Shown: positions 40,550 to 49,717, counted from the stretch's first letter. The stretch: DNA of 64,000 bases from Corynebacterium alimapuense (GCF_003716585.1 NZ_PTJO01000001.1:124001-188000); one strand, 5' to 3'. Program-made: numbers and translations. The notes: generated by a model not told the origin, from the sequence alone.

Positions 40550-40813
40550 ATGAACAATCTGCAGCTAACCCAGACCTCATCTGATCTCATCGCGTCGCTA
40601 CAGAGCCTGAACGTAGTTGAACCCGCATTAGCTCACTTGGCACCGACTTCATTGACTGCGGCTGCTCTAGCCAGAGCCAATCTGTTCTGGCGTCATCAAC
40701 ACCGGCAATCAATGCAGTCTGTGACTGCTCATTTGAGCCAGGTGCAACGCTTCGCGGAGCATATCCAGGAGATTGATCTGGATGTCCACCGGCGGTTAGA
40801 GAGCAACTCCTGA
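40550..40813 (+). CDS. Small helical protein coupled to a DUF1023 hydrolase
   Basis: This 87-residue protein is predicted almost wholly alpha-helical (QTSSDLIASLQSLN, QSVTAHLSQVQRFAEHIQEID). Its size and amphipathic helices recall WXG100-like (ESAT-6 family) proteins, but the W-x-G turn is absent; the turn region reads LFWRHQHRQ. Its TGA overlaps the ATG of the next gene (TGATG), so both are made together. Its partner is probably the DUF1023 protein. The start at MNNLQLTQ is chosen over an upstream in-frame codon. Function unknown. Confidence 0.6.
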   Translation: MNNLQLTQTSSDLIASLQSLNVVEPALAHLAPTSLTAAALARANLFWRHQHRQSMQSVTAHLSQVQRFAEHIQEIDLDVHRRLESNS

Positions 40814-42009
40814 TGCCGGGGGCTTCCGCTTTGGATGGTCTCGATGCCACCTCCCTGCGTGCTGCCGCTGTGGTACTCAACGATGGCGCTATAGACCTAT
40901 GGCACCAGCAACTCTGGCTGGGCCAGTCCTGGGATGAATTGGCTGATTCCGGGTTTAGCGGCACAGGTGCGGAGGCCGCAGTAGAACATCTACACCTGCT
41001 CACTGAGCCACTCGGGATACCGCCAGAGCACATGGAACGGGTGTCGCATATTTTCACCATAGCGGCAGAATTACAAGAGAACTTGGACTTTTCAGCAGCT
41101 CAGGCAGTCGCGATAGCCGATCGTTTCATAGAAGTGACACCCCTGGTGACTCTACTCCTAAGAGATCTACAAGGATTAGGACGGCTGCTGGATTGGACCT
41201 GCGCTCGCGAAATCGATCTGCTGTGCACCCCGGCATCGCAGAATCCACTACGCAGGTTAGGCGATGTCGATACGTTGTCGGTCGAGGCAATCAATCAGCT
41301 CAATCTGCTGGACGCGGATCCTTCGATTACCCAATTGGCCGCCGACAATCCTGATCTCTATCTCCTAGAGACGGCGAAAGGTCAGTTGGTAGCCGCGGTT
41401 GGCAACCCTGATACTGCCGATTCAGTGGTCACGGTTGTTGCTGGTGTGGGATCGAGTGATCCTAGTTCTTGGCCCACTCAAATTGATCGGGTTCGCACGG
41501 TAGCTGCCGCCACAGGAGGTGCGGCGGTGCTGTGGCTGGGATACCAGGCCCCAGCACAATTGCCGCAGGCGATCAGCTCTCATGCCGCGCGACAGGCGGG
41601 GCAAGACTTGCGAGTTTTCCAACAACAATTGGCTCAGCGTCAGCCAGATCAACGCCGAATCCTGGTCGGCTATAGCTATGGATCTGTGGTCGCTGGCGCA
41701 GCTGCCGCAGGTGGCACTGGGCTGAGCACGGATGACTTAGTGTTGGTCGGCAGCCCAGGGGTTGGGGTCGATCACGCCTCACAGCTTCGCCTTAATGGCA
41801 CCAATCCGCAGGTATCTGCGGTAGTCAATCCAGGTGATCCCATTGCTTTGGCCGCCACCAAGATGGGTGGGGTACACGGAATAGACCCGGCATCCCCAGG
41901 TTTTGGGGCGCGGGTCTGGTCCGGAAACCCCCAAGGAGATCACTCGAGCTATTGGGAGGATCCCCTCTTTCTCGAACAGCTAGCGAAGCTATCCGAGCGA
42001 GGGCGGTAG
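40813..42009 (+). CDS. DUF1023 alpha/beta-hydrolase-like protein
   Basis: This 398-residue protein has a helical N-terminal half (1-180) and a C-terminal alpha/beta-hydrolase domain of the DUF1023 type (PF06259). VVTVVAGVGSSDPSSWPTQIDRV contains the usual oxyanion region, and LVGYSYGSVVAGAAA is the nucleophile elbow with the serine in G-x-S-x-G form. An Asp in VNPGDPIAL and a His in GDHSSYW are candidate triad members. In Actinobacteria such proteins often accompany small helical ESX-like proteins, as here. No signal peptide is seen. Substrate unknown. Confidence 0.78.
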   Translation: MPGASALDGLDATSLRAAAVVLNDGAIDLWHQQLWLGQSWDELADSGFSGTGAEAAVEHLHLLTEPLGIPPEHMERVSHIFTIAAELQENLDFSAAQAVAIADRFIEVTPLVTLLLRDLQGLGRLLDWTCAREIDLLCTPASQNPLRRLGDVDTLSVEAINQLNLLDADPSITQLAADNPDLYLLETAKGQLVAAVGNPDTADSVVTVVAGVGSSDPSSWPTQIDRVRTVAAATGGAAVLWLGYQAPAQLPQAISSHAARQAGQDLRVFQQQLAQRQPDQRRILVGYSYGSVVAGAAAAGGTGLSTDDLVLVGSPGVGVDHASQLRLNGTNPQVSAVVNPGDPIALAATKMGGVHGIDPASPGFGARVWSGNPQGDHSSYWEDPLFLEQLAKLSERGR

Positions 42010-42020
42010 CTGGAAGCAGA

Positions 42021-43541
42021 TCAGAAGAAGCCTGCGCGCTCCTCAGCGTAGGAGACCAAGAGGTTCTTGGTCTGCTGGTAGTGAGCCAGCATCATCAGGT
42101 GGTTCTCGCGGCCGATACCGGATTCCTTGTAGCCGCCGAAGGCCGCATGGGCTGGGTAGGCATGGTACTGGTTAACCCACACGCGGCCGGCATGGATGTC
42201 TCGACCAGCGCGGTAGCCGGTGTTGGCATGACGGGACCAGACTCCAGCACCGAGGCCGTAATTGGTGTCATTTGCGGTCTTGATGGCCTCGTCGTAGTCC
42301 TTGAAAGTCGCGACAGAGAGGACGGGGCCAAAGATCTCTTCTTGGAAGATTCTCATGGTGTTGTCGCCCTTGAACACGGTCGGCTCGATGTAATAGCCGT
42401 TTTCCAAGCCTTCGACGGAGTTGATCTGGCCGCCGGTGAGTGTCTGCGCACCCTCCTTCGGTCCGATCTCCAGGTAGGAAGAGATCTTGTCCATCTGCTC
42501 CATGGATGCCTGCGCGCCCATCATGGTTTCGGTATCGAGCGGGTTTCCGATCTTGATCTTCTTGACCCGCTCAACGCCGAGTTCGAGGAATTCATCGGCG
42601 ATGGACTCATGGACGAGTGCGCGTGAGGGACAGGTACAGACCTCGCCTTGGTTGAGTGCGAACATGGCGAAGCCTTCCACGCATTTATCTAGGAAGGCAT
42701 CATCAGCGTCCATGATGTCGGGGAAGAAGATCGAGGGCGATTTTCCGCCCAGTTCGAGTGTGACCGGGATGATCTTGTCGGCAGCGGCCTTGTTGATCAG
42801 TTTGCCCACTGCGGTAGATCCGGTGAAGGCGATCTTGGAGATCCGGTCCGAGCCGGACAAGGCTATGCCTGCTTCTTCCCCCAGCCCATTGACGATGTTG
42901 AGAACGCCGTCTGGGAGGAGATCGCCGATAATCTCCATGAGATAGAGCAAGGAAGCCGGGGTCTGCTCAGCTGGTTTGAGCACAATCGTGTTGCCTGCAG
43001 CCAGTGCTGGAGCAATTTTCCAGGTAGCCATGAGAATGGGGAAGTTCCACGGGATGATCTGGCCGACGACCCCGAGTGGCTCATGGAAGTGATACGCCAC
43101 GGTGTTGTCATCGATCTGGGACAGGCGTCCTTCCTGTGCCCGCAGTGCGCCGGCGAAATAACGGAAGTGGTCAGCCGCCAGGGGAATATCAGCGGCCAGG
43201 GTTTCGCGAACAGCCTTTCCGTTTTCCCACGTTTCCGCCACTGCGATTTCTTCGAGGTGCTCTTCGATCCGGTCGCCGATGCGGTGGAGAATCAATGCCC
43301 GCTCAGCTGGGGAGGTTTTACCCCAGCCGGGTGCTGCCTTTTCAGCTGCATCCAGTGCCAACTCAACATCAGCTGCGGTACCCCTGGCGACCTGGCAAAA
43401 GACCTGGCCGGTAATGGGAGTGATGTTGTCGAGGTATTCGCCTTCAACTGGTGGCACCCATTGGCCGCCGATGTAGTTTTCGTAGCGATCCTTGTAGTTG
43501 ACGATCGAACCTTCGGTACCAGGATTGGCGTAAATGGTCAC
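42021..43541 (-). CDS. ald: Acetaldehyde/aldehyde dehydrogenase
   Basis: This 506-residue NAD-dependent dehydrogenase converts acetaldehyde to acetate. Motifs seen are [13 protein letters not shown], the catalytic Glu in [10 protein letters not shown] and the catalytic Cys in [15 protein letters not shown]. Start is GTG at 43541 with AAAGGG 8 bases upstream; the longer frame is unlike the family. It matches corynebacterial Ald, which acts in ethanol use. It lies next to hspR, as in C. glutamicum, but has its own upstream region with two CRP/GlxR-like boxes. Confidence 0.93.
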   Translation of the reverse strand: MTIYANPGTEGSIVNYKDRYENYIGGQWVPPVEGEYLDNITPITGQVFCQVARGTAADVELALDAAEKAAPGWGKTSPAERALILHRIGDRIEEHLEEIAVAETWENGKAVRETLAADIPLAADHFRYFAGALRAQEGRLSQIDDNTVAYHFHEPLGVVGQIIPWNFPILMATWKIAPALAAGNTIVLKPAEQTPASLLYLMEIIGDLLPDGVLNIVNGLGEEAGIALSGSDRISKIAFTGSTAVGKLINKAAADKIIPVTLELGGKSPSIFFPDIMDADDAFLDKCVEGFAMFALNQGEVCTCPSRALVHESIADEFLELGVERVKKIKIGNPLDTETMMGAQASMEQMDKISSYLEIGPKEGAQTLTGGQINSVEGLENGYYIEPTVFKGDNTMRIFQEEIFGPVLSVATFKDYDEAIKTANDTNYGLGAGVWSRHANTGYRAGRDIHAGRVWVNQYHAYPAHAAFGGYKESGIGRENHLMMLAHYQQTKNLLVSYAEERAGFF

Positions 43542-43578
43542 GGGGTGAACCCTTTCACTTGCGACTTGGAGGATGGTA

Positions 43579-43594
43579 TGTGAGGTAACACACA
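43579..43594. promoter_or_regulatory. GlxR/CRP-like box 1 upstream of ald
   Basis: TGTGA-GGTAAC-ACACA matches TGTGA-N6-TCACA at 9 of 10 positions. It is 38 bases upstream of the ald GTG. GlxR is the global cAMP-dependent regulator of carbon metabolism in corynebacteria; so close to the start, it would most likely repress. Confidence 0.6.
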
Positions 43595-43600
43595 AGATAC

Positions 43601-43616
43601 TGTGTCGCGTGCCACA
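43601..43616. promoter_or_regulatory. GlxR/CRP-like box 2 upstream of ald
   Basis: TGTGT-CGCGTG-CCACA matches the consensus at 8 of 10 positions. It is 22 bases from the first box, about two helical turns, so paired binding is possible. Confidence 0.45.
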
Positions 43617-43660
43617 TTTGTGAAGATCTCCGCAAGGAAGTTAGCTAAGGGGTGGACTAG

Positions 43661-43676
43661 CAAGATTTGCATCTTG
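43661..43676. promoter_or_regulatory. Palindrome CAAGAT-TTGC-ATCTTG upstream of ald
   Basis: A perfect 6-bp inverted repeat with a TTGC centre. It contains TTTGCA, part of the RamB recognition sequence, and RamA-like ACCCCT lies close by on the minus strand. In C. glutamicum ald is controlled by RamA and RamB. The identification is tentative. Confidence 0.35.
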
Positions 43677-43704
43677 TTTACCTGCCCAATCGCAGACACA
43701 GCAA

Positions 43705-43745
43705 TGCCCGCGCCCCACCCCCATCACAGAGGTCGGGCACGGGCA
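43705..43745 (-). terminator. Stem-loop after hspR
   Basis: TGCCCG and CGGGCA, with further inner G/C pairing, enclose a C-rich loop 32 bases downstream of the hspR stop. There is no strong T-run. It probably ends the dnaJ-hspR transcript before the ald control region. Confidence 0.5.
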
Positions 43746-43776
43746 TCAGGTCGAAAACTATCTGCCTACGGCCTTC

Positions 43777-44193
43777 TTATCGACGCCGTCGTGGACGAGG
43801 TTCCCACATCACCACAGCCGTCGAACGGGGAACATGCACCAGTTCACCATGACCATGCCTATTTCGATAGGCCTCAAGTACACGTAGCCGCTCATTTTCT
43901 GCATGTGAATGCTCAAGCTCAGCACGCAGCCGCTCATTTTCCTCGGTCAGTTCAATGATTGACTTGATCCCAGCTAAGTTGACGCCTTCGTCCTGGGATA
44001 ACCGCTGAATCTTGCGCAACAGTGAAATATCCCGGCGCGAATACCGACGCCCACCGCCAGAGGTTCGCGCCGGGATAACTAGGCCGATGCGGTCATAAGT
44101 GCGCAACGTTTGTGCGTGCATCCCGGCGAGTTCAGCTGCTACCGAGATAACAAAGACTTCGCCTATGTCATTGCTCGAAGATTTGTCTTTCAT
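43777..44193 (-). CDS. hspR: Heat-shock repressor HspR (MerR family)
   Basis: This 138-residue MerR-type repressor of heat-shock genes binds HAIR elements together with DnaK. The helix-turn-helix is in VFVISVAAELAGMHAQTLRTYDRIGLV, followed by the wing GGGRRYSRRDI. A coiled coil (about 85-120, ELTEENERLRAELEHSHAENERLR) serves for dimerisation, and the tail is Arg-rich. ATG at 44193 (MKDKSSSND) has AAGG 9 bases upstream and is preferred to 44217. It follows dnaJ by 29 bases, so they share a transcript. Its likely operators are upstream of clpB and dnaK. Confidence 0.95.
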   Translation of the reverse strand: MKDKSSSNDIGEVFVISVAAELAGMHAQTLRTYDRIGLVIPARTSGGGRRYSRRDISLLRKIQRLSQDEGVNLAGIKSIIELTEENERLRAELEHSHAENERLRVLEAYRNRHGHGELVHVPRSTAVVMWEPRPRRRR

Positions 44194-44222
44194 TGCACTC
44201 ACCCTTGATATCCGCATACCTA

Positions 44223-45410
44223 TTAGGCGTTTCCAGCCCAGTCCGAACGGGGGCTGAAACCGGCATCTTTCTCTGCTTGAGCGTAGCTGCGCAAGGCACT
44301 GGTAGCTGCGGCATCGAGGTTCTTTGGGACCTTGACTTCCACGGTAACCAGCAGGTCTCCTGCACTATTGCCCCGCTTGGGCACCCCCCGTCCACGCACC
44401 CGCAAAGTCCGCCCATTGGGAGTACCAGCAGGCAGCTTCACCTTCACTGGGGCATCGAGGGTGGGGACGGTGATCGTGTCACCGAGCGCTAGCTCCGCAA
44501 AAGAGACTGGCACAGTGACCTCAAGGTCATCTCCGGATCGAGCGAAGACCTTATCCGGGCGAACGTGGACGCTGACGAACAAGTCTCCAGAAGGCTTGCC
44601 ATTGGGGCCAGCCTCACCCTGCCCTGCCAGCCGAACCTTCTGACCGTCAATAACTCCCGCAGGAATCCGCACGGTGATCGATCGCGTCCGATGAGTGGTT
44701 CCCGATCCATGACAAGTGGTGCACGGATCAGTGATCACCTGGCCCGTAGAACCGCACTGGGGACACGGAGCCGAGAATCCGAAAGCGCCTTTGTTCTCCG
44801 AAGTGAAACCCGTACCGGAGCAAGCTCCACAGGTAGTGGGATTACCAGACTTCGATCCGGAGCCATGGCAGGTATTACAAGGTGCATCCCCGCTTAGCTG
44901 AAGGGGAATCGTCGTCCCTTTCGCCGCTTCTTGGAACTCAAGGGTGATTTCCGTTTCGACATCTGCCCCCCGCGTCGGCCTAGCTGAGTGGCGAGAAGCG
45001 CCGCCGCGGTTGAAAAGGCCACCGAAGATATCGTCCATACCGCTGTCCGCAGAATATCCTCGCTGTGATCGGGATCCGCGGCCGCCGAAGATGTCGGAGA
45101 CGTCGAAGTCCTCCGCAGTCTGTCGAAAGCCTCCCGGAAACCCGGCACCGCCGCCGCCGAAGCCACCAGAGCGAAGCATCGTCTTGAGCTCGTCATATTC
45201 CTGACGTTTGGCTTCATCGCCGACTACATCATAGGCTTCCGCAGCCTTTTTGAACCGGTCCTCGGCAGCTTTATCCCCAGGGTTGTTATCTGGGTGATTC
45301 TCGCGGGCCAGCTTGCGGTAGGCCTTCTTAATCTCTGAATCCGATGCGGATGAGGAGACCCCCAGATCCGCGTAGTAATTCTTGTCTGCCCATTCGCGTT
45401 GAACGGTCAC
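44223..45410 (-). CDS. dnaJ: Co-chaperone DnaJ
   Basis: This 395-residue type I Hsp40 has a J domain with HPD ([12 protein letters not shown], near residue 40), a Gly/Phe-rich region ([12 protein letters not shown]), and four zinc-binding CxxCxGxG-type repeats ([32 protein letters not shown]). C-terminal substrate domains follow. It stimulates DnaK ATPase and delivers clients. The start is GTG at 45410 with GGGAGGAG about 8 bases upstream. A terminator separates it from grpE, so it may have its own promoter in the 147-base gap. Confidence 0.96.
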   Translation of the reverse strand: MTVQREWADKNYYADLGVSSSASDSEIKKAYRKLARENHPDNNPGDKAAEDRFKKAAEAYDVVGDEAKRQEYDELKTMLRSGGFGGGGAGFPGGFRQTAEDFDVSDIFGGRGSRSQRGYSADSGMDDIFGGLFNRGGASRHSARPTRGADVETEITLEFQEAAKGTTIPLQLSGDAPCNTCHGSGSKSGNPTTCGACSGTGFTSENKGAFGFSAPCPQCGSTGQVITDPCTTCHGSGTTHRTRSITVRIPAGVIDGQKVRLAGQGEAGPNGKPSGDLFVSVHVRPDKVFARSGDDLEVTVPVSFAELALGDTITVPTLDAPVKVKLPAGTPNGRTLRVRGRGVPKRGNSAGDLLVTVEVKVPKNLDAAATSALRSYAQAEKDAGFSPRSDWAGNA

Positions 45411-45485
45411 TGGGCATCTCCTCCCTTCAGATGAAAACGTAATTTATTGCTTTGCATGGAATTGCTATTGAGTTATTAAAAAGTG

Positions 45486-45536
45486 GCACCGCCGCCGGAG
45501 GGGACGCAGCATAAGCTGTCTCAGAGGCGGCGGTGC
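45486..45536 (-). terminator. Rho-independent terminator between grpE and dnaJ
   Basis: Perfect 11-bp arms GCACCGCCGCC and GGCGGCGGTGC are followed on the minus strand by CACTTTTTAATA. This strong terminator lies 22 bases after grpE, inside what is usually treated as one heat-shock operon. Confidence 0.82.
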
Positions 45537-45557
45537 GGTAGTGGCTGGAGCCGGTTA

Positions 45558-46244
45558 CTAGGCGTTATCGCCGTGAGTAGCCTGTTCAGCCGGGTCCACG
45601 ATGATAACCATCGCAGTACGCACAAGCTTGTCGCCAATGCGGTAGCCACGGCGCAAGATGGTTCCCAGCGCCTTGTCTTCACCGTTGGAGAGATCCTGCA
45701 CGGCTTCGTGAATCTCCGGGTCGAAGGCATCGCCCTCGGCGCCGAAAGACTCAAGACTCATCCCAGATAGAGAATCGGTGAGCTTGTCCGCGAATGCTTT
45801 TAGCGGACCTGCTTCCAAATCTCCGTGCTGGGCCGCCAGATCGAGATCATCAAGAACCGGAAGCAACTTGATCAAGACCGAAGACTTAGCCGAGTCAATA
45901 ATCCCTTGGCGCTCACGCTCGGTACGCCGACGATAATTGGCATACTCCGCGCTGATGCGCTTGAGATCATCGGTTAACTCAGCCAGCTGAGTTTCTACGT
46001 CAGCAGTCTCTGACTCCTCTTCCTCAGATGCTCCAGCAACCGCAGAATCGATGTCAGCCAAAGCCTGCTCGATCTCGGCTTCCAGAGCGGGGTCGACCGG
46101 AGCCTGCCCCGCATCCTCGGGAACCCCACCCTGGGCCGAAGCAGCCTCCTCGGCTGCGGCCTCGGCGCGATCAGGCGAGGTCACCTCCGGGTCAGTGTGC
46201 TCAGGTTCGCCCGGGTTATCGGGCATCGGGTTGGGATGGGTCAC
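45558..46244 (-). CDS. grpE: Nucleotide exchange factor GrpE
   Basis: This 228-residue protein releases ADP from DnaK. An acidic, Glu/Pro-rich N-terminal tail (1-85) is followed by a coiled coil ([27 protein letters not shown]). The C-terminal beta domain has [32 protein letters not shown], the GrpE signature. GTG start, overlapping the dnaK stop by 4 bases (GTGA), so translation is coupled. Confidence 0.95.
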   Translation of the reverse strand: MTHPNPMPDNPGEPEHTDPEVTSPDRAEAAAEEAASAQGGVPEDAGQAPVDPALEAEIEQALADIDSAVAGASEEEESETADVETQLAELTDDLKRISAEYANYRRRTERERQGIIDSAKSSVLIKLLPVLDDLDLAAQHGDLEAGPLKAFADKLTDSLSGMSLESFGAEGDAFDPEIHEAVQDLSNGEDKALGTILRRGYRIGDKLVRTAMVIIVDPAEQATHGDNA

Positions 46245-48094
46245 TTCTTCTCACCGTCCTGGCTCTCTGCGTCATCTTCCACTACCTCAGCGTCAACAAC
46301 GTTGTCATCGGCAGCTTCTTCACCGGCATCTGCCTGGGTGGCACCGGCATTGGCATCAGCCTCGTAGATGGCCTTGCCCATCTCCTGGGACTCGGTAGAC
46401 AGCTTCTCCACGCCAGCCTTGATAGCTTCCAGGTCATCGCCCTTGAGCGCTTCTTCGACCTCAGTGGCAGCTTCTTCAACCTTGGCCTTGATGTCCTCGG
46501 AGACCTTGTCGGTGTTTTCCTCCATGAACTTACGGGTCTGGTAGACCATCGACTCCGCGTTGTTGCGGGTCTCCTGCTCCTCGCGACGCTGCTTGTCCTC
46601 GTCGGCGTGAGCCTCAGCGTCCTTGACCATCCGGTCGATCTCTTCCTGGGAGAGGCCGGAGCCTTCCTGGATCTTGATCGTGTTTTCCTTGCCGGTGCCC
46701 TTGTCCTTAGCGGTGACATGCACGATGCCGTTGGCGTCAATATCGAAGGTGACCTCGATCTGCGGGACGCCACGCGGTGCCGGTGCAATGCCGCCGAGTT
46801 CGAAAGAACCGAGCAGCTTATTGGCGGTCGCGATCTCACGCTCACCCTGGAAAACCTGAATTTGGACGGAGGGCTGGCTGTCCTCGGCCGTGGTGAAGGT
46901 CTCGGAGCGCTTGGTCGGGATGGTGGTGTTGCGCTCAATGAGCTTGGTCATCACTCCACCCTTGGTCTCAATGCCCAAAGACAGCGGAGTGACGTCGAGC
47001 AGCAGCACGTCCTTGACCTCGCCGCGCAAAACGCCAGCCTGCAGGGCAGCGCCCACAGCGACGACCTCATCCGGGTTGACGCCCTTGTTCGGCTCGCGAC
47101 CACCGGTGAGCTCCTTGACCAGATCGGTCACGGAAGGCATACGGGTGGAACCGCCGACCAAAACAACGTGGTCGATCTCGCTGACCGACATTCCGGAGTC
47201 GCGGATGACCTGGTTGAAAGGCTCCTTGGTCCGGTCGAGCAGGTCCTGCGAGATGCGCTGGAACTCAGTGCGCGAGAGGGTCTCGTCCAGGAAGAGCGGG
47301 TTCTTCTCGGCGTCAACAGTGATGTAGGGCAGGTTGATGGTGGCCTGCTGAGAAGAAGACAGTTCAATCTTGGCCTTCTCCGCAGCCTCACGTAGACGCT
47401 GCAGAGCCATCTTGTCCTTGGTCAGGTCAATGCCATTGGTGGCCTTGAACTTCTCTGCCAGCCAATTAACGATGCGCTGATCCCAGTCATCGCCGCCCAG
47501 TCGGTTGTCACCGGCAGTGGCCCGGACTTCGACGACGCCGTCGCCAATTTCCAGCAGGGAGACGTCGAAGGTTCCGCCACCGAGGTCGAATACCAGGATG
47601 GTCTGCTCTTCCTTGCCCTTTTCCAAGCCATAAGCCAACGCTGCTGCAGTGGGCTCGTTGACAATACGAAGAACATTGAGACCGGCAACCTGGCCAGCTT
47701 CCTTAGTTGCCTGGCGCTGTGCGTCCTCGAAGTAGGCCGGAACGGTAATAACTGCGTCGGTAACGTCCTCGCCCAAGTAAGCTTCAGCATCGCGCTTGAG
47801 CTTCATCAGGGTACGGGCGGAAATCTCCTGCGAGGTGTACTGCTTGTCATCGATATCGATGGACCAGTCGGTGCCGATATGGCGCTTGACGGAGCGGATA
47901 GTGCGGTCGACGTTAGTCACCGCCTGGTTCTTTGCGGACTGGCCGACCAAGACCTCACCATTCTTAGCGAAAGCAACGATGGACGGGGTGGTCCGGGCGC
48001 CTTCCGAGTTGGCGATAACGACGGGCTCGCCGCCCTCCAGAACAGAGACCACCGAGTTGGTGGTTCCCAGGTCAATTCCTACTGCACGTCCCAT
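46241..48094 (-). CDS. dnaK: Chaperone DnaK (Hsp70)
   Basis: This 617-residue Hsp70 starts [14 protein letters not shown] (signature 1). It contains [21 protein letters not shown] (signature 2) and [17 protein letters not shown] (signature 3), and a C-terminal peptide-binding domain and lid ending in an acidic tail. It folds and protects proteins and acts as co-repressor with HspR in actinobacteria. AGGAGG precedes the ATG. Two HAIR elements lie upstream. Confidence 0.98.
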   Translation of the reverse strand: MGRAVGIDLGTTNSVVSVLEGGEPVVIANSEGARTTPSIVAFAKNGEVLVGQSAKNQAVTNVDRTIRSVKRHIGTDWSIDIDDKQYTSQEISARTLMKLKRDAEAYLGEDVTDAVITVPAYFEDAQRQATKEAGQVAGLNVLRIVNEPTAAALAYGLEKGKEEQTILVFDLGGGTFDVSLLEIGDGVVEVRATAGDNRLGGDDWDQRIVNWLAEKFKATNGIDLTKDKMALQRLREAAEKAKIELSSSQQATINLPYITVDAEKNPLFLDETLSRTEFQRISQDLLDRTKEPFNQVIRDSGMSVSEIDHVVLVGGSTRMPSVTDLVKELTGGREPNKGVNPDEVVAVGAALQAGVLRGEVKDVLLLDVTPLSLGIETKGGVMTKLIERNTTIPTKRSETFTTAEDSQPSVQIQVFQGEREIATANKLLGSFELGGIAPAPRGVPQIEVTFDIDANGIVHVTAKDKGTGKENTIKIQEGSGLSQEEIDRMVKDAEAHADEDKQRREEQETRNNAESMVYQTRKFMEENTDKVSEDIKAKVEEAATEVEEALKGDDLEAIKAGVEKLSTESQEMGKAIYEADANAGATQADAGEEAADDNVVDAEVVEDDAESQDGEKK

Positions 48095-48130
48095 GATTCA
48101 TTTCCTCCTGTTGTACGGGTCTTTAGTTAA

Positions 48131-48151
48131 GTTGACTGAAGTGGACTCAAC
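48131..48151. promoter_or_regulatory. HAIR-like element (HspR operator) near dnaK
   Basis: GTTGACT-N7-ACTCAAC differs from the HAIR consensus at 3 of 14 positions. It begins 37 bases upstream of the dnaK ATG. Probably the weaker of the two sites. Confidence 0.55.
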
Positions 48152-48176
48152 TTCTGGAACCTACTGTACCAGTTCC

Positions 48177-48197
48177 CTTGAGTGTGCCCCACTCAAT
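48177..48197. promoter_or_regulatory. HAIR element (HspR operator) of dnaK
   Basis: CTTGAGT-N7-ACTCAAT matches the HAIR consensus at 13 of 14 positions. Between the two sites is a GGAAC-N11-GTTCC inverted repeat (48156-48176), which may contain promoter elements. Confidence 0.85.
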
Positions 48198-48267
48198 CTG
48201 ACACTCTTCATAACGAGCTGCAACCCAAACTTGTTCCCACTTGACTCAATTTTTCTTTTCTTGCAGG

Positions 48268-49398
48268 TCATAGCAGTCGTTCCGCTTGTCCCCACACGCT
48301 ATTTGGAGAGCACAACCAGGACAGCGCCCGCGTCCAGGCACGCGCGATCGTCGGCAAGTTCCCCTCCGCCCAGTCGGGACGCTGTCGCCACAGCCGGTCG
48401 CCAGCCTCGATCGTGTGGTGAAGCACATGAGCCAGATCGAAGGCTTCGATAATCACCGCAGGTTCTCTCAAGACTTGCTCTTGCAACAGCAGCACCGCAC
48501 AGCCGTCATTGACAATGCACCTCGGCAGCGCCTCCAGATCCCCCACCTTCCACATTTCTGCATCAAAGTCCCACGCCCGGAGTCGGGAGGGGGCCACCTC
48601 AACCTGCCCGAGCACCCAAGCAAGTACCTCGACGGCGAAAGACTCCGCATGAAAAGTAGCCGCCTCAGCAATCAGCGCAGGCGACGGCACAGGCGACGGC
48701 GCAACTATTCCAGACCCGGAGACCGAAATTCGCCATGCCTTCCACACATCATCAAGGAAGCTCCGCTCCCGCGGATTCAACGAATGCTCCACCAGCTCAA
48801 GCTCTGGGCCCCATTGCTCGACGGGGGGAAAATTTCCTTGAGTGATAAATCCAGCAGAAGCAGCAACGAGGGACAGAGCGCACAATCGATAGCTGACCTC
48901 GACTGGATCACGCAAGATCAGTTCAGCGTCCCCAACAACGACAGGCAGTTCTTCATTGAGCTCATAGCCGGCCTGACGCAGGCTACGCAGATTCCGCAAC
49001 CGACGGTTCCTCGCTTCTGGATGAACAGGGACTTTTACTTCGCGACCAGGTGCCAGGAGGCTCTCCCCATCAAGGTTTCGAAAAGGGCCATTACCAATCC
49101 GAAACACACAGTTAAGTTCCTCTGCCCAATCCGCGAATTCTCCCAGCTGACGTGCAGAATAAGACTCTTCGCGCCGGAAACGATAGACCACCACTGCCCG
49201 AGATATCAGCCTGGCCAAAGGATGACTACGGGTCACCGAAGCATCATTGATTTTCAGTCCAGCTTCCGCAAGATCCTGCAATGCAAGGATGCGCAGGTCC
49301 GCAATCTCGGCGGGCTCGTAGATCGCCTCCTCCCACGCCGTGACCGAAGCTCCGACGGGCGAGACTATTGGCACGGTCGAAAACACGAGGACGTCCAT
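48268..49398 (-). CDS. DUF4272-like protein
   Basis: This 376-residue protein, beginning MDVLVFSTVPIVSP, resembles the DUF4272 family. It has RILALQDLAEAGLKINDASV near the start, Leu-rich helices, LNPRERSFLDDVWKAWR and SFAVEVLAWVLGQVEVAP, which correspond to the family pattern of a W-x-x-E/A-rich helix and WALG-like motif. It appears cytoplasmic, with no signal peptide. The frame extends to 49515, but ATG at 49398 with AGGGG just upstream is preferred. Function of the family is unknown. It lies directly upstream of dnaK and reads in the same direction, but 173 bases with HAIR elements separate them. Confidence 0.6.
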   Translation of the reverse strand: MDVLVFSTVPIVSPVGASVTAWEEAIYEPAEIADLRILALQDLAEAGLKINDASVTRSHPLARLISRAVVVYRFRREESYSARQLGEFADWAEELNCVFRIGNGPFRNLDGESLLAPGREVKVPVHPEARNRRLRNLRSLRQAGYELNEELPVVVGDAELILRDPVEVSYRLCALSLVAASAGFITQGNFPPVEQWGPELELVEHSLNPRERSFLDDVWKAWRISVSGSGIVAPSPVPSPALIAEAATFHAESFAVEVLAWVLGQVEVAPSRLRAWDFDAEMWKVGDLEALPRCIVNDGCAVLLLQEQVLREPAVIIEAFDLAHVLHHTIEAGDRLWRQRPDWAEGNLPTIARAWTRALSWLCSPNSVWGQAERLL

Positions 49399-49524
49399 GT
49401 CCCCTATCAGACCAGAACTTGGTTCCGATGCAAGACGACACAGGAAGAACGTGGCAGAAGCAGCGAACCTCGCAAAGGCAACCATCTTCAGACTCCTCAC
49501 AAAAACCCTGTTCAAAACGTCCTA

Positions 49525-49541
49525 TCGGCCATATACTGGCC
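49525..49541. promoter_or_regulatory. Inverted repeat CGGCCA-TATAC-TGGCCG
   Basis: Perfect 6-bp arms with a 5-base centre, upstream of the DUF4272 gene. Half-sites CTGTTC and GAACAG lie outside it on either side, giving a nested symmetric structure. A possible operator; no regulator assigned. Confidence 0.4.
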
Positions 49542-49590
49542 GAACAGAGGTGCCCGGCAATCTTTAAGCACCCTGACAAGATCGCGTCGG

Positions 49591-49619
49591 TTTCACCCGC
49601 GCACCCAGGCCGGGTGAAA
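49591..49619. promoter_or_regulatory. Perfect 9-bp inverted repeat upstream of putA
   Basis: TTTCACCCG and CGGGTGAAA are separated by 11 bases. It lies 38 bases before a short leader-like ORF and about 145 bases before putA. It could be an operator for proline control or an RNA stem; no T-run follows. Confidence 0.5.
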
Positions 49620-49657
49620 GACGTGAACGACCACATATGACAAGGGCGGTGCGTTTC

Positions 49658-49717
49658 ATGAATCAGCAGTTTGCACGCACCAGGCGCAACGGCGACAGAC
49701 CTCCCGTAGTCAGCTGA
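49658..49717 (+). CDS. Possible 19-residue leader peptide of putA
   Basis: ATG at 49658 begins a 19-codon frame, MNQQFARTRRNGDRPPVVS, ending at TGA 49715-49717. AAGGGCGG lies 8 bases before the ATG. Two consecutive proline codons (CCT CCC) near its end, upstream of a proline-degrading gene, suggest a translational sensor, but this could be chance. putA starts 47 bases further on. Confidence 0.3.
   Translation: MNQQFARTRRNGDRPPVVS

Noticed and set aside
40459..40590. N-terminal extension of the nitrilase-family gene
   Set aside because: The extra 44 residues overlap the divergent start region and precede the exact family start MRIGIVQLQ.
46028..47395. 455-codon open frame on the plus strand opposite dnaK and grpE
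   Set aside because: It is the complement of highly biased dnaK/grpE codons, has Leu/Gly-rich shadow composition, no ribosome binding site and no recognisable motif.
48286..49617. 443-codon open frame on the plus strand opposite the DUF4272-like gene
   Set aside because: Low-complexity, Arg/Ser/Pro-rich product typical of an antisense shadow; the minus-strand frame has family-like motifs.
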